NCBI GenBank assembly: GCA_026399515.1
Contig: JAPLQT010000048.1
Span: 1 to 64,000 of the forward strand
DNA: 64,000 nucleotides
Direction: 5' to 3'
Source of the DNA: Pseudomonadota bacterium
Lineage (GTDB): Bacteria; Pseudomonadota; Gammaproteobacteria; Burkholderiales; Rhodocyclaceae
Positions 35,548-45,974 of this stretch are shown here, piece by piece. The position numbers and the translations under genes were made by a program. The stretch's first letter is position 1. The number at the start of each line of letters is the position of its first letter. The notes under the pieces were generated by a model. The model saw only the letters and a program-made list of their open reading frames with translations. It ran no database searches and was not told the origin of the DNA.

Positions 35548-36561
35548 ATGAAATTCCCCAAATATCAAGCCATCGCGGCCGTGTCCGCCCTGTTGATTGC
35601 CGGATTCGCCCATGCCGATGGCACACCGTCCGGCAAGCTACAGTTGTTTGCCGATGCAAAAGGCGCCTACTATGGCTGTACGCCGGGCAGCCAAAGCAAA
35701 GGCCAGAACTTGAGCCTATGCACGGCTCTCGTTGCGGCTGTGGTGAACCAAATCAAGGCCAGTGGTGCCAAGGTGCCGCAATTTCCATCGGCAAACGTGG
35801 TTCCAATAACCGGTGGCGGCTCATCATCAGCGGGAGATGACAACGTCGATACGGAATCGACGAAAGTGTCGGTTTCCACCAACCAAGGCCTGCTGATTTG
35901 TCCGGTGACGGCGTTCGCCGCCGACAAGACGCTCGATCCTTCCGTATGCTCTCCGGCAAGCACTTCGACCGGAGACACGAAGATAGTTTGTATTCCCCCC
36001 GGCAGCACCACGCCACTAGGTGCCCCGATCGTTTCGACGGGCACTGCTGTTTCGACGGGGACGGCTGGCTCCGCAGGTTCGACCACCCTGGTCTGTTCCA
36101 TGCCCGGCGAAACCTACAGCAAGAATCCGTTGCCCAAGACCAATGGAGCGTGCCCGGGCGGAGGTACCCGCACCATGGTTGGCGGCTTTGATGTGAAGAC
36201 GGGGGTTGTCGATGTCACTGTGACCATGACTAATTGCATTGATGAGCAAGGGAACACCCACAATGGGACAGCTTCAATGCAGGGTACGCTCACGTTGACG
36301 ACATCGGCCACCGTGACCAACCCCGCGAGCACTTATGACATGAATGAAACCAAGGCGATCAGTACGACGGTGGCGTTCAAGTCCGGCGGCCAGGTCGCAC
36401 GGCAATGCACGGTAACGCGTGCAGGCACCTATGACGACAAGACCGGGACGTTCAAGGGCACGGTGACGCGCAACAATTGTACGTTGAAGGGTGACTACAA
36501 GTTCAGGCCGGGGCTGGTGGACAACCTGCTCGAGAATGCCAACGAGGTAGAGCCGATCTAG
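35548..36561 (+). CDS. Secreted protein of unknown function
   Basis: 337 residues from ATG 35548, which has an AAGGAGACAAA ribosome binding site; an earlier in-frame ATG (35527) adds only seven residues and lacks one. The signal peptide is MKFPKYQAIAAVSALLIAGF with cleavage near AHA. The mature part is Ser/Thr/Gly/Val-rich with several Cys residues. A flexible region GGGSSSAGDDN lies about residue 92, and strand-like repeats come later (VVDVTVTMTNCIDEQG, TFKGTVTRNNCTLKGDY), suggesting a beta-sandwich or solenoid with disulfides. I do not recognise a family. It is monocistronic, with its own CRP-type site and terminator. Confidence 0.75.
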   Translation: MKFPKYQAIAAVSALLIAGFAHADGTPSGKLQLFADAKGAYYGCTPGSQSKGQNLSLCTALVAAVVNQIKASGAKVPQFPSANVVPITGGGSSSAGDDNVDTESTKVSVSTNQGLLICPVTAFAADKTLDPSVCSPASTSTGDTKIVCIPPGSTTPLGAPIVSTGTAVSTGTAGSAGSTTLVCSMPGETYSKNPLPKTNGACPGGGTRTMVGGFDVKTGVVDVTVTMTNCIDEQGNTHNGTASMQGTLTLTTSATVTNPASTYDMNETKAISTTVAFKSGGQVARQCTVTRAGTYDDKTGTFKGTVTRNNCTLKGDYKFRPGLVDNLLENANEVEPI

Positions 36562-36584
36562 TCCGAGCGTCGATCCGGATCAAC

Positions 36585-36610
36585 AAGAAGCGCCTTTCGA
36601 GGCGCTTCTT
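36585..36610. terminator. Bidirectional hairpin terminator
   Basis: A perfect 10-bp stem AAGAAGCGCC / GGCGCTTCTT has a 6-nt loop TTTCGA. It lies 23 bp after the stop of the secreted protein and 14 bp beyond the stop of the convergent small frame at 36625-36795. The T/A-rich stem ends give weak U-tracts in both directions. Confidence 0.65.
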
Positions 36611-36624
36611 GACAGGGCCGCAAA

Positions 36625-36795
36625 CTATCGCCCGCATCTGTTCCTGTCGAACTGAAGAATCTTCGCGCCTTGTTGAGTGGCATGGGCTCTCAATTTTCTT
36701 ATCCTGGCGTGCGACTCCCTCAACTCCGAGGGCATAGGGGCATCTCTACGCAGATGTAGCGCTTGGACGAACTGACTTAGTAAATAACTTCTCAT
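36625..36795 (-). CDS. Small hypothetical protein, 56 aa
   Basis: A 56-codon reverse-strand frame from ATG 36795, preceded by a strong Shine-Dalgarno (GGAGG, about 9 bp before the ATG), to TAG 36625. The product, MRSYLLSQFVQALHLRRDAP at the start and then ELRESHARIRKLRAHATQQG, is basic and helical. Its stop faces the bidirectional terminator at 36585-36610, which supports a real transcript. No family is recognised; a nucleic-acid or protein-binding role could be guessed from charge only. Confidence 0.5.
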   Translation of the reverse strand: MRSYLLSQFVQALHLRRDAPMPSELRESHARIRKLRAHATQQGAKILQFDRNRCGR

Positions 36796-37029
36796 GATGA
36801 TCGGCCTCCAATTGTCTTAACGGTAAAGTGTCGATTGGACTTTAGGCCGTTTGGGGAGCTACCCATATTCGGGAGTGTGGAACTTTCTCGCTTCATATCT
36901 CAATATCGCCGCGCATCGCGTCAATGATTGTCGACCAGCTCGCGGGAAAATCGGAAGGCGACTGAAAGCCACTTGCTGCTCCCGAAACGCGCGATCATAA
37001 TATGTCGACCCGATCCTCAGGAGACCTTC

Positions 37030-37785
37030 ATGAACACGCCCTATTTGCCAGGCAAGTTCGTCTGGTTCGAGCTTCTGACACAGGATGTCGACATGGCCAT
37101 CAAGTTTTATGACGGCCTGTTCGGCTGGCACTCGGCGCGTGTGCCCATGGGCGACGGGGAACCGTACCCGATGATCAACAACGGCGATCGGGCGATCGGC
37201 GGCTACCGCAAGGGGCCGCCTGGGGTGAAGAACCACTGGGTTTCCTACCTTTCGGTGCCGGATGTCGACGCTTCGCATAGCGCCGCGGTGGCCGCGGGAT
37301 GCCGCATCATGATGGCACCGACCGACTTCAGTCACGTGGGCCGAGCCGCTGCGATGGCCGACCCTACCGGAGCGTCATTTTGCGTATGGAAGGGCGCCAA
37401 CGGCGATCCACCCGACGTCGAAAAGACGCCTATGGGCGCCTGGTTCTGGAACGAGCTATGGACTTCCAATGACAGCAAGGCGCTCGCGTTCTACGAAACC
37501 ATGTTCGGATTCAGTCACGACGCGATGAACATGGGGCCGACGACCTATTACGTGCTCAAGAAGGACGGCCGGCCGCGCGCCGGACTGTGCCTATCGGTCA
37601 ACCCCGGGGCGAAGTCGATGTGGCTGCCTTACGTGGCGGTGCCCGACTGCGACGGCAAGGCGACGAAAGCGGCGGTCTTGGGCGGTGAAGTAGTGACAGC
37701 ACCGCAGGACATTCCGGGGATAGGGAGATTCGCCATCGTCGTGGACACCGTTGGTGCGGCGGTTGCCTTCATCACGCCAAAATGA
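37030..37785 (+). CDS. VOC (glyoxalase-like) family protein with two domains
   Basis: 251 residues from ATG 37030, preceded by AGGAGACCTTC. Two VOC domains in tandem: about 6-120 (GKFVWFELLTQDVDMAIKFYDGLFGW) and about 135-250 (GAWFWNELWTSNDSKALAFYETMFGF). Metal-site residues are not all obvious (E in FELLT and NELWT). Such two-domain proteins include hydroxylase-like and CFP32-type VOC proteins of unknown function. The ends of this gene and the convergent glucokinase gene overlap by 14 bp. Confidence 0.88.
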   Translation: MNTPYLPGKFVWFELLTQDVDMAIKFYDGLFGWHSARVPMGDGEPYPMINNGDRAIGGYRKGPPGVKNHWVSYLSVPDVDASHSAAVAAGCRIMMAPTDFSHVGRAAAMADPTGASFCVWKGANGDPPDVEKTPMGAWFWNELWTSNDSKALAFYETMFGFSHDAMNMGPTTYYVLKKDGRPRAGLCLSVNPGAKSMWLPYVAVPDCDGKATKAAVLGGEVVTAPQDIPGIGRFAIVVDTVGAAVAFITPK

Positions 37786-38797
37786 GCGGGCCCGACAGTG
37801 CCTGCGCAGCCGCGCCCAGCAAGCCGAGATCGGGATGCAGGATGGCCAACGTCGGCACCGCCTGCATCGCCGGCCGATAGCGTCCTTTTGCTTCGAAGCG
37901 CCGGCGGAAGCCGCCCGATGTCATCCACGGCATGAGCGTCGCCAGCATGCCGCCGGCAAGATAGACACCGTCCCAGGCGCCAAATACCAAGGCCATATCA
38001 CCGGCACAGGCACCCAGGATTCCGCAAAAAAGATCCAGGGTCCGGTAATGCGGGCCGTCCTGATTTCCGCCGGCCATGGCAGTCACCTGCTCGGGAGTTT
38101 GCGCCGAAGGCACCACACCCTCCACATCGCAGACCGCCCGATATAGATTCATCAGTCCCGGCCCGCAAATCAAACGCTCATAAGAAACCCGCTCGAAATG
38201 CTTCCTCGCGGATTCGAGTATCGCAAACTCGTAGGCATTGTCTGGCGCAAAACCGGCATGCCCGCCTTCGGAATCGACAGTAATCGCGCGGCCGCCCCTG
38301 AGCAGCAGGGCGCCGACGCCCAGACCGGTTCCGGGACCGATGATGGCGAAGGTCCGGTCCGACGAGCCGCTGCCCGCGGTCTGAATCCCGTTATTGCTAG
38401 CCGGGCCGATTGCCGCAACGTCCCCCGATTTGAGAAAAGGCAGGCTCATGCTATTGGCCGAGAAGTCGTTCATGACGCTCATGGCGTCGAACCGCAGCGC
38501 GTCGCGAAGTTCAGCTATCGAAAAAGTCCAGGGATTGTTGGTAATGTTTATGCGGTCTCCCTTGACCGGAGCTGCCACTCCCAGCACCGCCCGCCGGGGC
38601 TGGACCGGAACATCCGTCTCTTGCAGGTAATGGCGGATCGCCGTCGCCAATGAGTCGAACTGCGTGACGGCGTAGCGCCGAATCCCGAACAATACGGGAT
38701 CCGTCCGGTTCCCCGCATCGACCAGCGCAAAGCGCGCATTGGTGCCGCCTATATCCGCAACCAGGACCGGTTCGCCTTGAAATTTTGCTGAACTCAA
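37772..38797 (-). CDS. glk: Glucokinase
   Basis: A 341-residue bacterial glucokinase (Glk, PF02685-type). The ATP-binding N-terminus is VLVADIGGTNARFALVDAG, catalytic Asp is in VMNDFSANSMSLPFL, and GPGTGLGVGALLLRGG and the glucose-binding ESEG/H-like segment (VDSEGGHAGFAP) are all present. It phosphorylates glucose to glucose-6-phosphate for glycolysis. The gene stands alone on the minus strand. ATG 38797 is preceded by a purine-rich GGAGGGCAATGC sequence. Confidence 0.94.
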   Translation of the reverse strand: MSSAKFQGEPVLVADIGGTNARFALVDAGNRTDPVLFGIRRYAVTQFDSLATAIRHYLQETDVPVQPRRAVLGVAAPVKGDRINITNNPWTFSIAELRDALRFDAMSVMNDFSANSMSLPFLKSGDVAAIGPASNNGIQTAGSGSSDRTFAIIGPGTGLGVGALLLRGGRAITVDSEGGHAGFAPDNAYEFAILESARKHFERVSYERLICGPGLMNLYRAVCDVEGVVPSAQTPEQVTAMAGGNQDGPHYRTLDLFCGILGACAGDMALVFGAWDGVYLAGGMLATLMPWMTSGGFRRRFEAKGRYRPAMQAVPTLAILHPDLGLLGAAAQALSGPLILA

Positions 38798-39118
38798 AAT
38801 GCATTGCCCTCCTGGACATATTATCGCGCCGAACCTGATTCGAGCTCGAAAGTACCGCGCGGCCTTTTGCCCACAGGCTCACTTTGACAGGTGCCCAAGC
38901 GCGGTTTCCAGGATAATAGTCGAAGCGTTCGTTCAATACGAGGCATATTGAACTTGATCGCCCCGGCGATGGCGTTCGGCTATCTCGCTGCGCTGCACGC
39001 TGCCGGCGAGGGCTAGGCGCGAGGCTCGCGGCGCGTTCATCGCCGGTTTCACAACCCTATCCGGACCGCTCCGGACTTTGAGGAAGCGCCGATTGCGTAA
39101 GCATGGGTGATCGCACTA
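38798..39118. other. Intergenic region upstream of glucokinase
   Basis: About 320 bp between glk and the large signalling block. A short open stretch (about 38946-39015) that translates to NLIAPAMAFGYLAALHAAGEG before a TAG may be the end of a lost gene, but it has no start or ribosome binding site. Nothing else is recognisable. Confidence 0.3.
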
Positions 39119-40258
39119 TCAGGATGAGGATGTTCCTTCACTCAGTTTGGCGAGTTGTCGATTCAGATCCTCAAGCATCGCCTGCTGCTCATCGCCACGA
39201 TCGAACAGGTCGGCGAAACGCCCGAGGTAACGCTTGATCAAATCCTCAACGTGATTTTCCTGGCCCGTGGTCAGTCCCAGGGTGACAAAGGATCTGGCCA
39301 GTTCCTCCTGCAACTCGTAAATGATCTCCGAGCTGGCCTTCTTGTCGTTCAGACGCATTTCACCGAGGTGGCTCAACGTGCTGCGCACGGCATCCAGGGC
39401 ATCCAGAACACCCTGCTGATTGCGATGATTGATTTCCGCAACTTCCAGGGCGTTCAACTTCCCATCGGCACCCTGCGCCGCGATCGCCAGGTTGTCCCGG
39501 ATTCGCCCGCAGAAATCCGGATTTTCGAGCGGCATGTTGTTGACCAGGATGGTGACCTTGTCGAAATTGAAAACGCTGCGTGTCTTGAATTCAAAAATCC
39601 GGTCCATATTCCTGAGGTGATTGACGACGGAAACTTCCAGCGGCAGATTGACGCCTTCCTGGCTCAGCGTATAGCTGCGCTCCCCGATGCGGGTTTGAAT
39701 CGCACCCTTGAGGCGATAAGATTTTATTAGATGCAAGAGTCCCTCGGCGACCTCCTGGTCGGATGAGGCGCCGACGACCTTGCTCAGGAATTGCAAGACA
39801 ACCCCCGATTCCTCCATGCTGGTGAGAACCAAGTCCGTCATCTGCTCCGCTGCTTGAATCTGCTCCCGCAACGATCCCTTTTCCTGGGAGATACGCTGGG
39901 CGACCTTGACCTTATCCAACAGTTCTTCGGGGTCGAACGGTTTGACAATGAAATCTTCAGCCCCCGCCGTATACCCGGCCAGGCGGGCCTCGATCGTGTC
40001 CTGGGCGGAGACGAACATCACCGGCGTGGCTTTGAAGTCGCTTTCGTCCTTCAGCCATCGGCAAAACGTGTAGCCATCCATCCCGGGCAAGCCGATGTCC
40101 AGCAAGAACAGATTCGGCCTGGAATCTCCCAATACCTGCTGACACGCTTCGGCGGAATCGAAGACAGTGACGGCGGAAGCTTCTTCCAGCGTCGCGCCGA
40201 GAATATTCTGAACGACCGGATCGTCTTCAACCACAAAAACGCGGAACTGGTTTTCCAT
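39119..40258 (-). CDS. Response regulator with uncharacterised C-terminal domain
   Basis: A 379-residue protein. The receiver has VEDDP, phosphoacceptor D54 in LFLLDIGLPGMDGY and Lys in FIVKPFDPEEL. After a coiled coil (about 120-155) comes a roughly 130-residue domain (LLHLIKSYRLKGAIQTRIGERSYTLS, then RIFEFKTRSVFNFDKVTILVNNMP) with a GAF-like feel. A helical C-terminus (LSHLGEMRLNDKKASSEIIYELQEEL) follows. No GGDEF, HD-GYP, HTH or kinase motif is seen. It is the last gene of the signalling block, 45 bp after the hybrid kinase, so it is a likely phosphotransfer target of that kinase's HPt domain. Confidence 0.85.
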   Translation of the reverse strand: MENQFRVFVVEDDPVVQNILGATLEEASAVTVFDSAEACQQVLGDSRPNLFLLDIGLPGMDGYTFCRWLKDESDFKATPVMFVSAQDTIEARLAGYTAGAEDFIVKPFDPEELLDKVKVAQRISQEKGSLREQIQAAEQMTDLVLTSMEESGVVLQFLSKVVGASSDQEVAEGLLHLIKSYRLKGAIQTRIGERSYTLSQEGVNLPLEVSVVNHLRNMDRIFEFKTRSVFNFDKVTILVNNMPLENPDFCGRIRDNLAIAAQGADGKLNALEVAEINHRNQQGVLDALDAVRSTLSHLGEMRLNDKKASSEIIYELQEELARSFVTLGLTTGQENHVEDLIKRYLGRFADLFDRGDEQQAMLEDLNRQLAKLSEGTSSS

Positions 40259-40303
40259 ATCACGCTCCCGGGTAACGCCGCCACGCGACGGCCTATCCGC
40301 CGA

Positions 40304-43300
40304 TTATTTCGAATCCGTCGATGACGATCTGTCGACACTTGTCCGCTCGGCGACGGGACTCGCGCGGCATGCTCGTAAAACCGCCAATGCCTCCTCGTAG
40401 TCGAATCGCTCGATGCATTGCAGCAACCTCTCGCCCCCATCGCCCAGCGTGGCGCGCAGCAGCGCCGCTTCAGTCCGCGCCAGGTCACTCGCCGCCAAAT
40501 CGCCGGCATCGAGCAGCGTTTCGAGCCGTATGAGTACCGTGTCGATGCGTCCGACATCACCTGCGACAGCCGGGACTTCTTCCTCGGCGATCCCGTGGTG
40601 GATGCCTTCGACGAGAGTACGAAGATCCTCCATCAAGGCGGCGCAAAGGTCTTCGATACGCTCCAGATCCTCACCCCGGTCGCATGCAGTCTGGATCGCG
40701 GCGGCCATCTCCGACACGCGCATCGCTCCGATCATGCCGGCGGAACCTTTCAACCCGTGGACCAGTTGCCGGATGGCCGGACGATCGCCGGATGCCAGGC
40801 TCTTCGACAGGCGCACCGCGTCCTGGGCATGGCTGATGTCGAAGAGGGCCAATACTCGGCGATATTTCATTCGATTGCCACGAATCAACTTCAGCCCGCG
40901 CTCGACCTCCAGGCCGGGGACCTCCGCGAGGCGCTTTAGCCACGCCCCGTCGTCGTCCACCGGCGCCTCCGCCGATGTTTGCAAGGTCGAGGGTGCGGAA
41001 CCGGCCGCGGGCAGCCATTTCAACAAGGTGGCAAAGAGGGCGTCGGGATCCACCGGTTTGGCCACGAAATCGTTCATGCCGGCGGCCTCGCACTTGCGCC
41101 GGTCTTCGTCGAAGGCGTTGGCGGTCATCGCCAGAATGGGCGTCTTTTCCCGGCCGGCCAGGGCACGGATGAGGCGGGTGGCTTCAAGCCCATCCATCTC
41201 CGGCATCTGCACGTCCATCAGGATCAAGTTGTAAGCCGTGGCACGCGCCTTGTCCAGCGCTTCGCGACCATGGGCCGCCGTATCCACGGACAGGCCCGCC
41301 GCGTGCAGCAGTTCCAGCGCCACCTCCCGATTGACGGCGTTGTCCTCGGCCAGCAGCAAGCGCGCTCCGGCATGGTGATGGCGCAATTCATCTTCGGCTT
41401 TCTCCTGGCGTTCGGGCAGGACAGTCGGCATGATGCCGCGCCCGCGACCCAGCCTTGCCGTGAACCAGAACGTGCTGCCTTGTCCCAACTGGCTCTCCAC
41501 GCCGGCTTCGCCGCCCATCATGCGCGCCAGATGCCGGGTGATGGCCAGTCCCAGTCCCGTGCCGCCATATTGACGCGTGGTCGAGACATCCGCCTGCTCA
41601 AAAGCCTGGAACAGGTTGGGCAATTTGTCGGCGGCTATGCCTATCCCGGTGTCCTGAACCTCGAAACGCACATGTATCTCGCCGTCCTTTTCATCTGTAA
41701 GCAGTGCGCGCAAGGCAATGGACCCGCGCTCGGTGAATTTGACGGCGTTGCCTGCATAGTTGAGCAGGGCCTGGCGCAATCTCGTCGGGTCGCCGTGCAG
41801 CCATACGGGCACCGCGGCTGAGTCCAGCGTAACCGCCAGCCCCTTGGCTTTGGCCTGATCGGCGATCTGGGAGCGCACGTTGTCGAGGACGCTGGATAAA
41901 TGAAAGTCCGTCCGTTCCAATTCGAAACGGCCGGCATCGATCTTGGACAGATCGAGGATGTCGTTGATGATGGACAGCAGGTGATTGGCCGCGATGTCGA
42001 TCTTGGCCAGCCGCTCCGCTTGCTCCGGGGTGGGATCGGCGCGCCGCAGCAGATAGGTCAGGCCGATGATGGCGTTCATCGGCGTGCGGATTTCGTGGCT
42101 CATGTTGGCCAGGAAGGAACTCTTGGCACGGTTGGCGGTTTCGGCGATCTCGCGGGCCTCGGCCAACTGCGCGGTGCGACTGGCGACCATCTCTTCCAGA
42201 TGCAGCCGGTGGCGGTCCAATTCGGCGCCCATGCGCTTCTTCTCGGTGACATCCTCTTTCAACGCCAGGTAGTGGGTGACGCGGCCGTCGGGTTGATGGA
42301 TGGGCGTGATGTGGGCGAATTCGATAAACTCGCTACCGTCCTTGCGCCGGTTGCAGAATTCGCCTTTCCACGGCAGTCCATGGTCCAAGGCGTCCCACAG
42401 CGCCACGAAAGTCTCCCGTGGCGTCTTGCCCGATTGCAGGATCCGCGGGTTCTTGCCGAAGGCCTCTTCGCGGCTATAGCCGCTATTCTGGACGAAGGCT
42501 TCGTTAACATATTCGATCTTGCCGTCGATGTTGGTGATGACGATGCTCTCCGGGCTTTGTTCCACCGCCAGAGAGAGTTCGCGGAGTTCCTCTTCGGTGG
42601 CCATGCGCTCGGTGATGTCGCGGGCAATGCCCAGAACCCCGATCGGCTTTCCCGCCCGGTCCCGCATCAGCGTCTTGACGGTTTCGAACAAGCCACGGTA
42701 GCCGGTGTCGGCGAAAGTAAGCCATTCCTCGTTGCTGCTGGGCTTGCCGGCCGCCATCGCCTTGCGGTCGTTCTCGCGGAACAAGTCGGCCTGTTCCCGG
42801 CCCAGGAAGTCATAGTCCGTCTTGCCGACGATCTCCGCTTCTGTCGCGCCGAAGAAGCGCTCGAACTGCGGGTTGCAGCCCAGGTAGACACCCTCGGGAT
42901 CTTTCAACCACACCAGGTCGGGGATGGTGTGCACCAGGGTGCGGTACATCTCCTCGCTTTCCTTGAGCGACTCCTCGGCCTGCTTGCGGCGGCGGCGCTC
43001 GTCGGCACCGCGTAGGGCGCGATCGACCGCCGGCACCAGCTTGTTGAGATGCCCCTTCAGCACATAATCCGCAGCCCCCCGGCGCAAGGTTTCGATCGCC
43101 AGTTCCTCGCCCATGGCGCCGGAAACGAAAATGAAAGGCACCTCCGGTGCCCGCTCCACTGCGATAGTCAAGGCCGCCAGGCCGTCGAAGGCCGGCAGCC
43201 GGTAATCGGCCAAGATAAGGTCGGGGCCGAACTCGTCCAGCGCCGCCACAAAGGCGTCGCGGTTGTCCACCCGTCGCGATGAAAAAACCAACGCCGCCCG

Positions 43301-43375
43301 GCGCAACGCGTGTTCCGTGAGCTCCGCGTCCGCCGCTTCGTCCTCCAGCAGGAGAACCCGCAATTCCTTAGGCAT
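40304..43375 (-). CDS. Hybrid sensor kinase REC-PAS-PAS-HisKA-HATPase-REC-HPt
   Basis: A 1023-residue cytosolic hybrid kinase. REC1 occupies about 1-125 (D57 in [13 protein letters not shown]), followed by PAS about 148-265 and PAS about 272-390. HisKA has [26 protein letters not shown], and the HATPase has [18 protein letters not shown] and [21 protein letters not shown]2 has [20 protein letters not shown], and a C-terminal HPt domain has phospho-His in [14 protein letters not shown]. All sites for a full four-step phosphorelay are intact. It starts 6 bp after the 147-residue receiver gene. Its first 130 residues are almost identical to those of the REC-kinase at 50811-51920, also at DNA level, showing recent duplication. 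Confidence 0.94.
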   Translation of the reverse strand: MPKELRVLLLEDEAADAELTEHALRRAALVFSSRRVDNRDAFVAALDEFGPDLILADYRLPAFDGLAALTIAVERAPEVPFIFVSGAMGEELAIETLRRGAADYVLKGHLNKLVPAVDRALRGADERRRRKQAEESLKESEEMYRTLVHTIPDLVWLKDPEGVYLGCNPQFERFFGATEAEIVGKTDYDFLGREQADLFRENDRKAMAAGKPSSNEEWLTFADTGYRGLFETVKTLMRDRAGKPIGVLGIARDITERMATEEELRELSLAVEQSPESIVITNIDGKIEYVNEAFVQNSGYSREEAFGKNPRILQSGKTPRETFVALWDALDHGLPWKGEFCNRRKDGSEFIEFAHITPIHQPDGRVTHYLALKEDVTEKKRMGAELDRHRLHLEEMVASRTAQLAEAREIAETANRAKSSFLANMSHEIRTPMNAIIGLTYLLRRADPTPEQAERLAKIDIAANHLLSIINDILDLSKIDAGRFELERTDFHLSSVLDNVRSQIADQAKAKGLAVTLDSAAVPVWLHGDPTRLRQALLNYAGNAVKFTERGSIALRALLTDEKDGEIHVRFEVQDTGIGIAADKLPNLFQAFEQADVSTTRQYGGTGLGLAITRHLARMMGGEAGVESQLGQGSTFWFTARLGRGRGIMPTVLPERQEKAEDELRHHHAGARLLLAEDNAVNREVALELLHAAGLSVDTAAHGREALDKARATAYNLILMDVQMPEMDGLEATRLIRALAGREKTPILAMTANAFDEDRRKCEAAGMNDFVAKPVDPDALFATLLKWLPAAGSAPSTLQTSAEAPVDDDGAWLKRLAEVPGLEVERGLKLIRGNRMKYRRVLALFDISHAQDAVRLSKSLASGDRPAIRQLVHGLKGSAGMIGAMRVSEMAAAIQTACDRGEDLERIEDLCAALMEDLRTLVEGIHHGIAEEEVPAVAGDVGRIDTVLIRLETLLDAGDLAASDLARTEAALLRATLGDGGERLLQCIERFDYEEALAVLRACRASPVAERTSVDRSSSTDSK

Positions 43376-43381
43376 GCCCGC

Positions 43382-43825
43382 TCATCCGGGGGGCGCCTGG
43401 TTCACCAGCAACCAATACAGCCCGAGCTCGCCCACCACCTTGGTGAAATCGTCGAACTCCACCGGCTTGCTGATATAGCTATTGGCGCCGAGCTTGTAGC
43501 AGTCTTCGAGGTCCGGGCCTTCCTTCGAGGAAGTCAGCACCACGACCGGAATCTTCTGCGTCCTGACATCGCCCTTGATCCGGCGCAGCACATCCATGCC
43601 GCTCACTTTCGGCAAGCGCAGATCGAGCAGCACAACCTTGGGGCGGTTGCAGATATCGCGGTTCGAGTACTCGCCCTGGGCGAAGATGAAATCGAGCGCC
43701 TCCGCACCGTCCTTCACCCGCACCAAGCGGTTGGCAAGCCCGCGCTTGCGCAGGGCGTGTATCGCCAGCTCCGCATCGGCGTCGGTATCTTCGACCAACA
43801 GAATCTCAACGACATTTTCGTCCAT
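43382..43825 (-). CDS. Single-domain response regulator (Rcp1-like)
   Basis: 147 residues from ATG 43825, which has an ideal AGGAGGATATGAG leader; the longer frame to 44029 is the overlapping kinase gene in another frame. The receiver has [10 protein letters not shown], phosphoacceptor D68 in [13 protein letters not shown], Thr/Ser in [10 protein letters not shown] and Lys in YISKPVEF. There is no output domain. It sits between a dCache-PAS kinase and the REC-hybrid kinase, whose start is 6 bp away, and probably passes phosphate between them. Confidence 0.93.
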   Translation of the reverse strand: MDENVVEILLVEDTDADAELAIHALRKRGLANRLVRVKDGAEALDFIFAQGEYSNRDICNRPKVVLLDLRLPKVSGMDVLRRIKGDVRTQKIPVVVLTSSKEGPDLEDCYKLGANSYISKPVEFDDFTKVVGELGLYWLLVNQAPPG

Positions 43826-43826
43826 C

Positions 43827-45974
43827 TCATATCCTCCTGTGTGGCAGGGAAAAATGGAAGCTCGCGCCTTCACCCACCCTGCCCTCCACCCACACCCTGC
43901 CACCGTGGCGCTCGATGATGCGCTTGACGATGGCCAAACCCATCCCGGTGCCTTCATACTGACCCGGCGGATGCACATGTTCGAATACCTTGAACAGCTT
44001 GTCCGCATAGCGCATGTCGAACCCGACACCGTGATCCGTTATCGCGTAACTATTCTCCGTTTCTCCGGTCAGGCCACTGACCTGGATCAAGGTCTCCGCG
44101 TCCGCCGGCGAAAACTTGATGGCATTCGACAGCAGGTTCCGCATGACCGTATTTATCATGTCGCAGTCCCCCCAACTCGGCGGAAGTGCGCCAATTTCGA
44201 TACGCAGCCGGCGCACCGGGGTACCCTCTGGGGCACAGGCGGCGGCCTTGAGTTCAGTGAAAATCTCCGCTGCCAGCTTGGCGATGTCGACGTCGCCGTA
44301 TGCCATCTTTCGCTTGCCCATGTCGATGAAGCGCAGGATATCGTCGATCAGCCGCGCCATGCGCCGGCCGTTGTCGCACACCGCATTGAGCAGGCGCCTG
44401 CCCTCGTCGTCCAGCCCCGTGCCGTGTTCCTCCACCAGTATCGTCGAATAGCCGTCGATCGCCCGCAAAGGCGTGCGCAAGTCGTGGGACATCGAATAGG
44501 AAAACTCCTCTAATTCCTTGTTGGCGGCTTCCAACTGTGCCGTGCGGTCGGCGACGCGTCGTTCGAGGTCGGCGTTGAGCTTGTGGATTTCCTCTTCCGC
44601 CCGCTTGCGTTCGGTGATGTCGCGGTTGCTGGCGCGGCGACCCATGAACTGGCCATCGCGCCCGAACACCGACCGGCAGCCATGGGCAATCCAGAGTACC
44701 TCGCCATCCCGCCGCACGATGCGGAAGTCCGTTCCCCCTTCATCTTCATGCGCGGCATCGCGGCGATGGGCGGCCATCAGGTAACGGTCGTCGGGATGGA
44801 TAATGGTGTACAGCAAATCCGGGTTGGCCAGGAATTCGGCCTGCGCATAACCCGTCACCCGCTCGCATGATGGGGACATGAAGAGGATTTCATGGGCTGG
44901 ACCCTCCCAGTATTCCCAATCGTAAGTGTAGTCGGCCACGGTGTGGAACTTTTCCTCCTCGCGCACCAATTCCAGCGTGGCGGCCAACTGACGCCGCCAG
45001 CCGCGGTAGATCAGCCACGACGATATCAGCGTGGTCAGGCAGAACAGCAGCGCCAGCGCCAAGGTCATGGCGGCCTGCTCCCGCCAGCGCGCCATATATT
45101 CGTTGGTGGCCCTGCCGACGACGACGTAGAGGGGTCGATCGGGAACCCTGCGGGCGGCGAACTTCCGCTCGACGCCGTCGATCGTGCGATCAGTGGTGTA
45201 GGTTCCGGCGTCACTACCCGCCTGGATCAGTTCCCGCAACTCGGGTACGACGAGTTTTTCCCCTATGACCTTGTCAATGTCGGGGGACATCGGATAGACG
45301 GCGAAGATTCTCAGTTCCGCATCGCGCAGGGATACCGATCCACGCTTGCCGACATCGATGGCGGAAAATGTTTTCGCCAGATACTCCAGCGACACATTGA
45401 CATAGACCACGCCGCCGAATGAACCATCCGGCAGATGGATGGCCCGTGACATTGGAACCGCCCACCTTTTGTCGAGGCGCGTAAACACCGGCTTGGCGAT
45501 CACCAGCCCGGCCTTGGGGTTGTCGCGCTGGCGGAAGAAATACTCCCTGTCAGAATTGTTTTGGCGAGCCGCCGGATTCACGCCGAGGCCATAGGCGACG
45601 ATGCCATTCGCATCGGTCGTGCGCAGGCTGAAAATCTCCGGCAGGCGTCCCTGCTGGCGGGCCAGGAAGGCATTCAGCGCCTGTCTGTCGATGCCGCCGA
45701 CGGCGAGCTGGCGTTCAACTTCATCGGCGGCCGATAGCAGCGCCACATCGATTTTGTCGATGTCCCCGGCGATGTCCAGCGCCAGCAATTGGGAGAGGTT
45801 CCGTGCCGTAACTTCGGCTCGCTCCTCGAATTCATCGTGACTTTGGTTAAGCGTAAACGCCACCAGGCCGAGGACGAAGAGGTTGATCAGCGCGATACTC
45901 CACAGCAGCCGGCTGACGAACGAGGCGGAATCCGCCGTCGAAGCAGAGGAATGGGAGACGTCGTCGCTGAACAT
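43827..45974 (-). CDS. Membrane sensor kinase with dCache-like periplasmic domain and PAS
   Basis: A 715-residue kinase. TM1 spans about 25-45. A double-Cache-like extracytoplasmic domain covers about 50-295, with [17 protein letters not shown] and [22 protein letters not shown]2 is about 300-325, and PAS about 345-460. HisKA has [19 protein letters not shown], and the HATPase has [36 protein letters not shown] and [19 protein letters not shown] hexapeptide just before HATPase strand 1 is encoded by a 15-bp repeat found elsewhere in the window (44221-44235). It is followed directly by its receiver gene. Small organic ligands are typical dCache signals; the ligand here is unknown. Confidence 0.92.
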   Translation of the reverse strand: MFSDDVSHSSASTADSASFVSRLLWSIALINLFVLGLVAFTLNQSHDEFEERAEVTARNLSQLLALDIAGDIDKIDVALLSAADEVERQLAVGGIDRQALNAFLARQQGRLPEIFSLRTTDANGIVAYGLGVNPAARQNNSDREYFFRQRDNPKAGLVIAKPVFTRLDKRWAVPMSRAIHLPDGSFGGVVYVNVSLEYLAKTFSAIDVGKRGSVSLRDAELRIFAVYPMSPDIDKVIGEKLVVPELRELIQAGSDAGTYTTDRTIDGVERKFAARRVPDRPLYVVVGRATNEYMARWREQAAMTLALALLFCLTTLISSWLIYRGWRRQLAATLELVREEEKFHTVADYTYDWEYWEGPAHEILFMSPSCERVTGYAQAEFLANPDLLYTIIHPDDRYLMAAHRRDAAHEDEGGTDFRIVRRDGEVLWIAHGCRSVFGRDGQFMGRRASNRDITERKRAEEEIHKLNADLERRVADRTAQLEAANKELEEFSYSMSHDLRTPLRAIDGYSTILVEEHGTGLDDEGRRLLNAVCDNGRRMARLIDDILRFIDMGKRKMAYGDVDIAKLAAEIFTELKAAACAPEGTPVRRLRIEIGALPPSWGDCDMINTVMRNLLSNAIKFSPADAETLIQVSGLTGETENSYAITDHGVGFDMRYADKLFKVFEHVHPPGQYEGTGMGLAIVKRIIERHGGRVWVEGRVGEGASFHFSLPHRRI

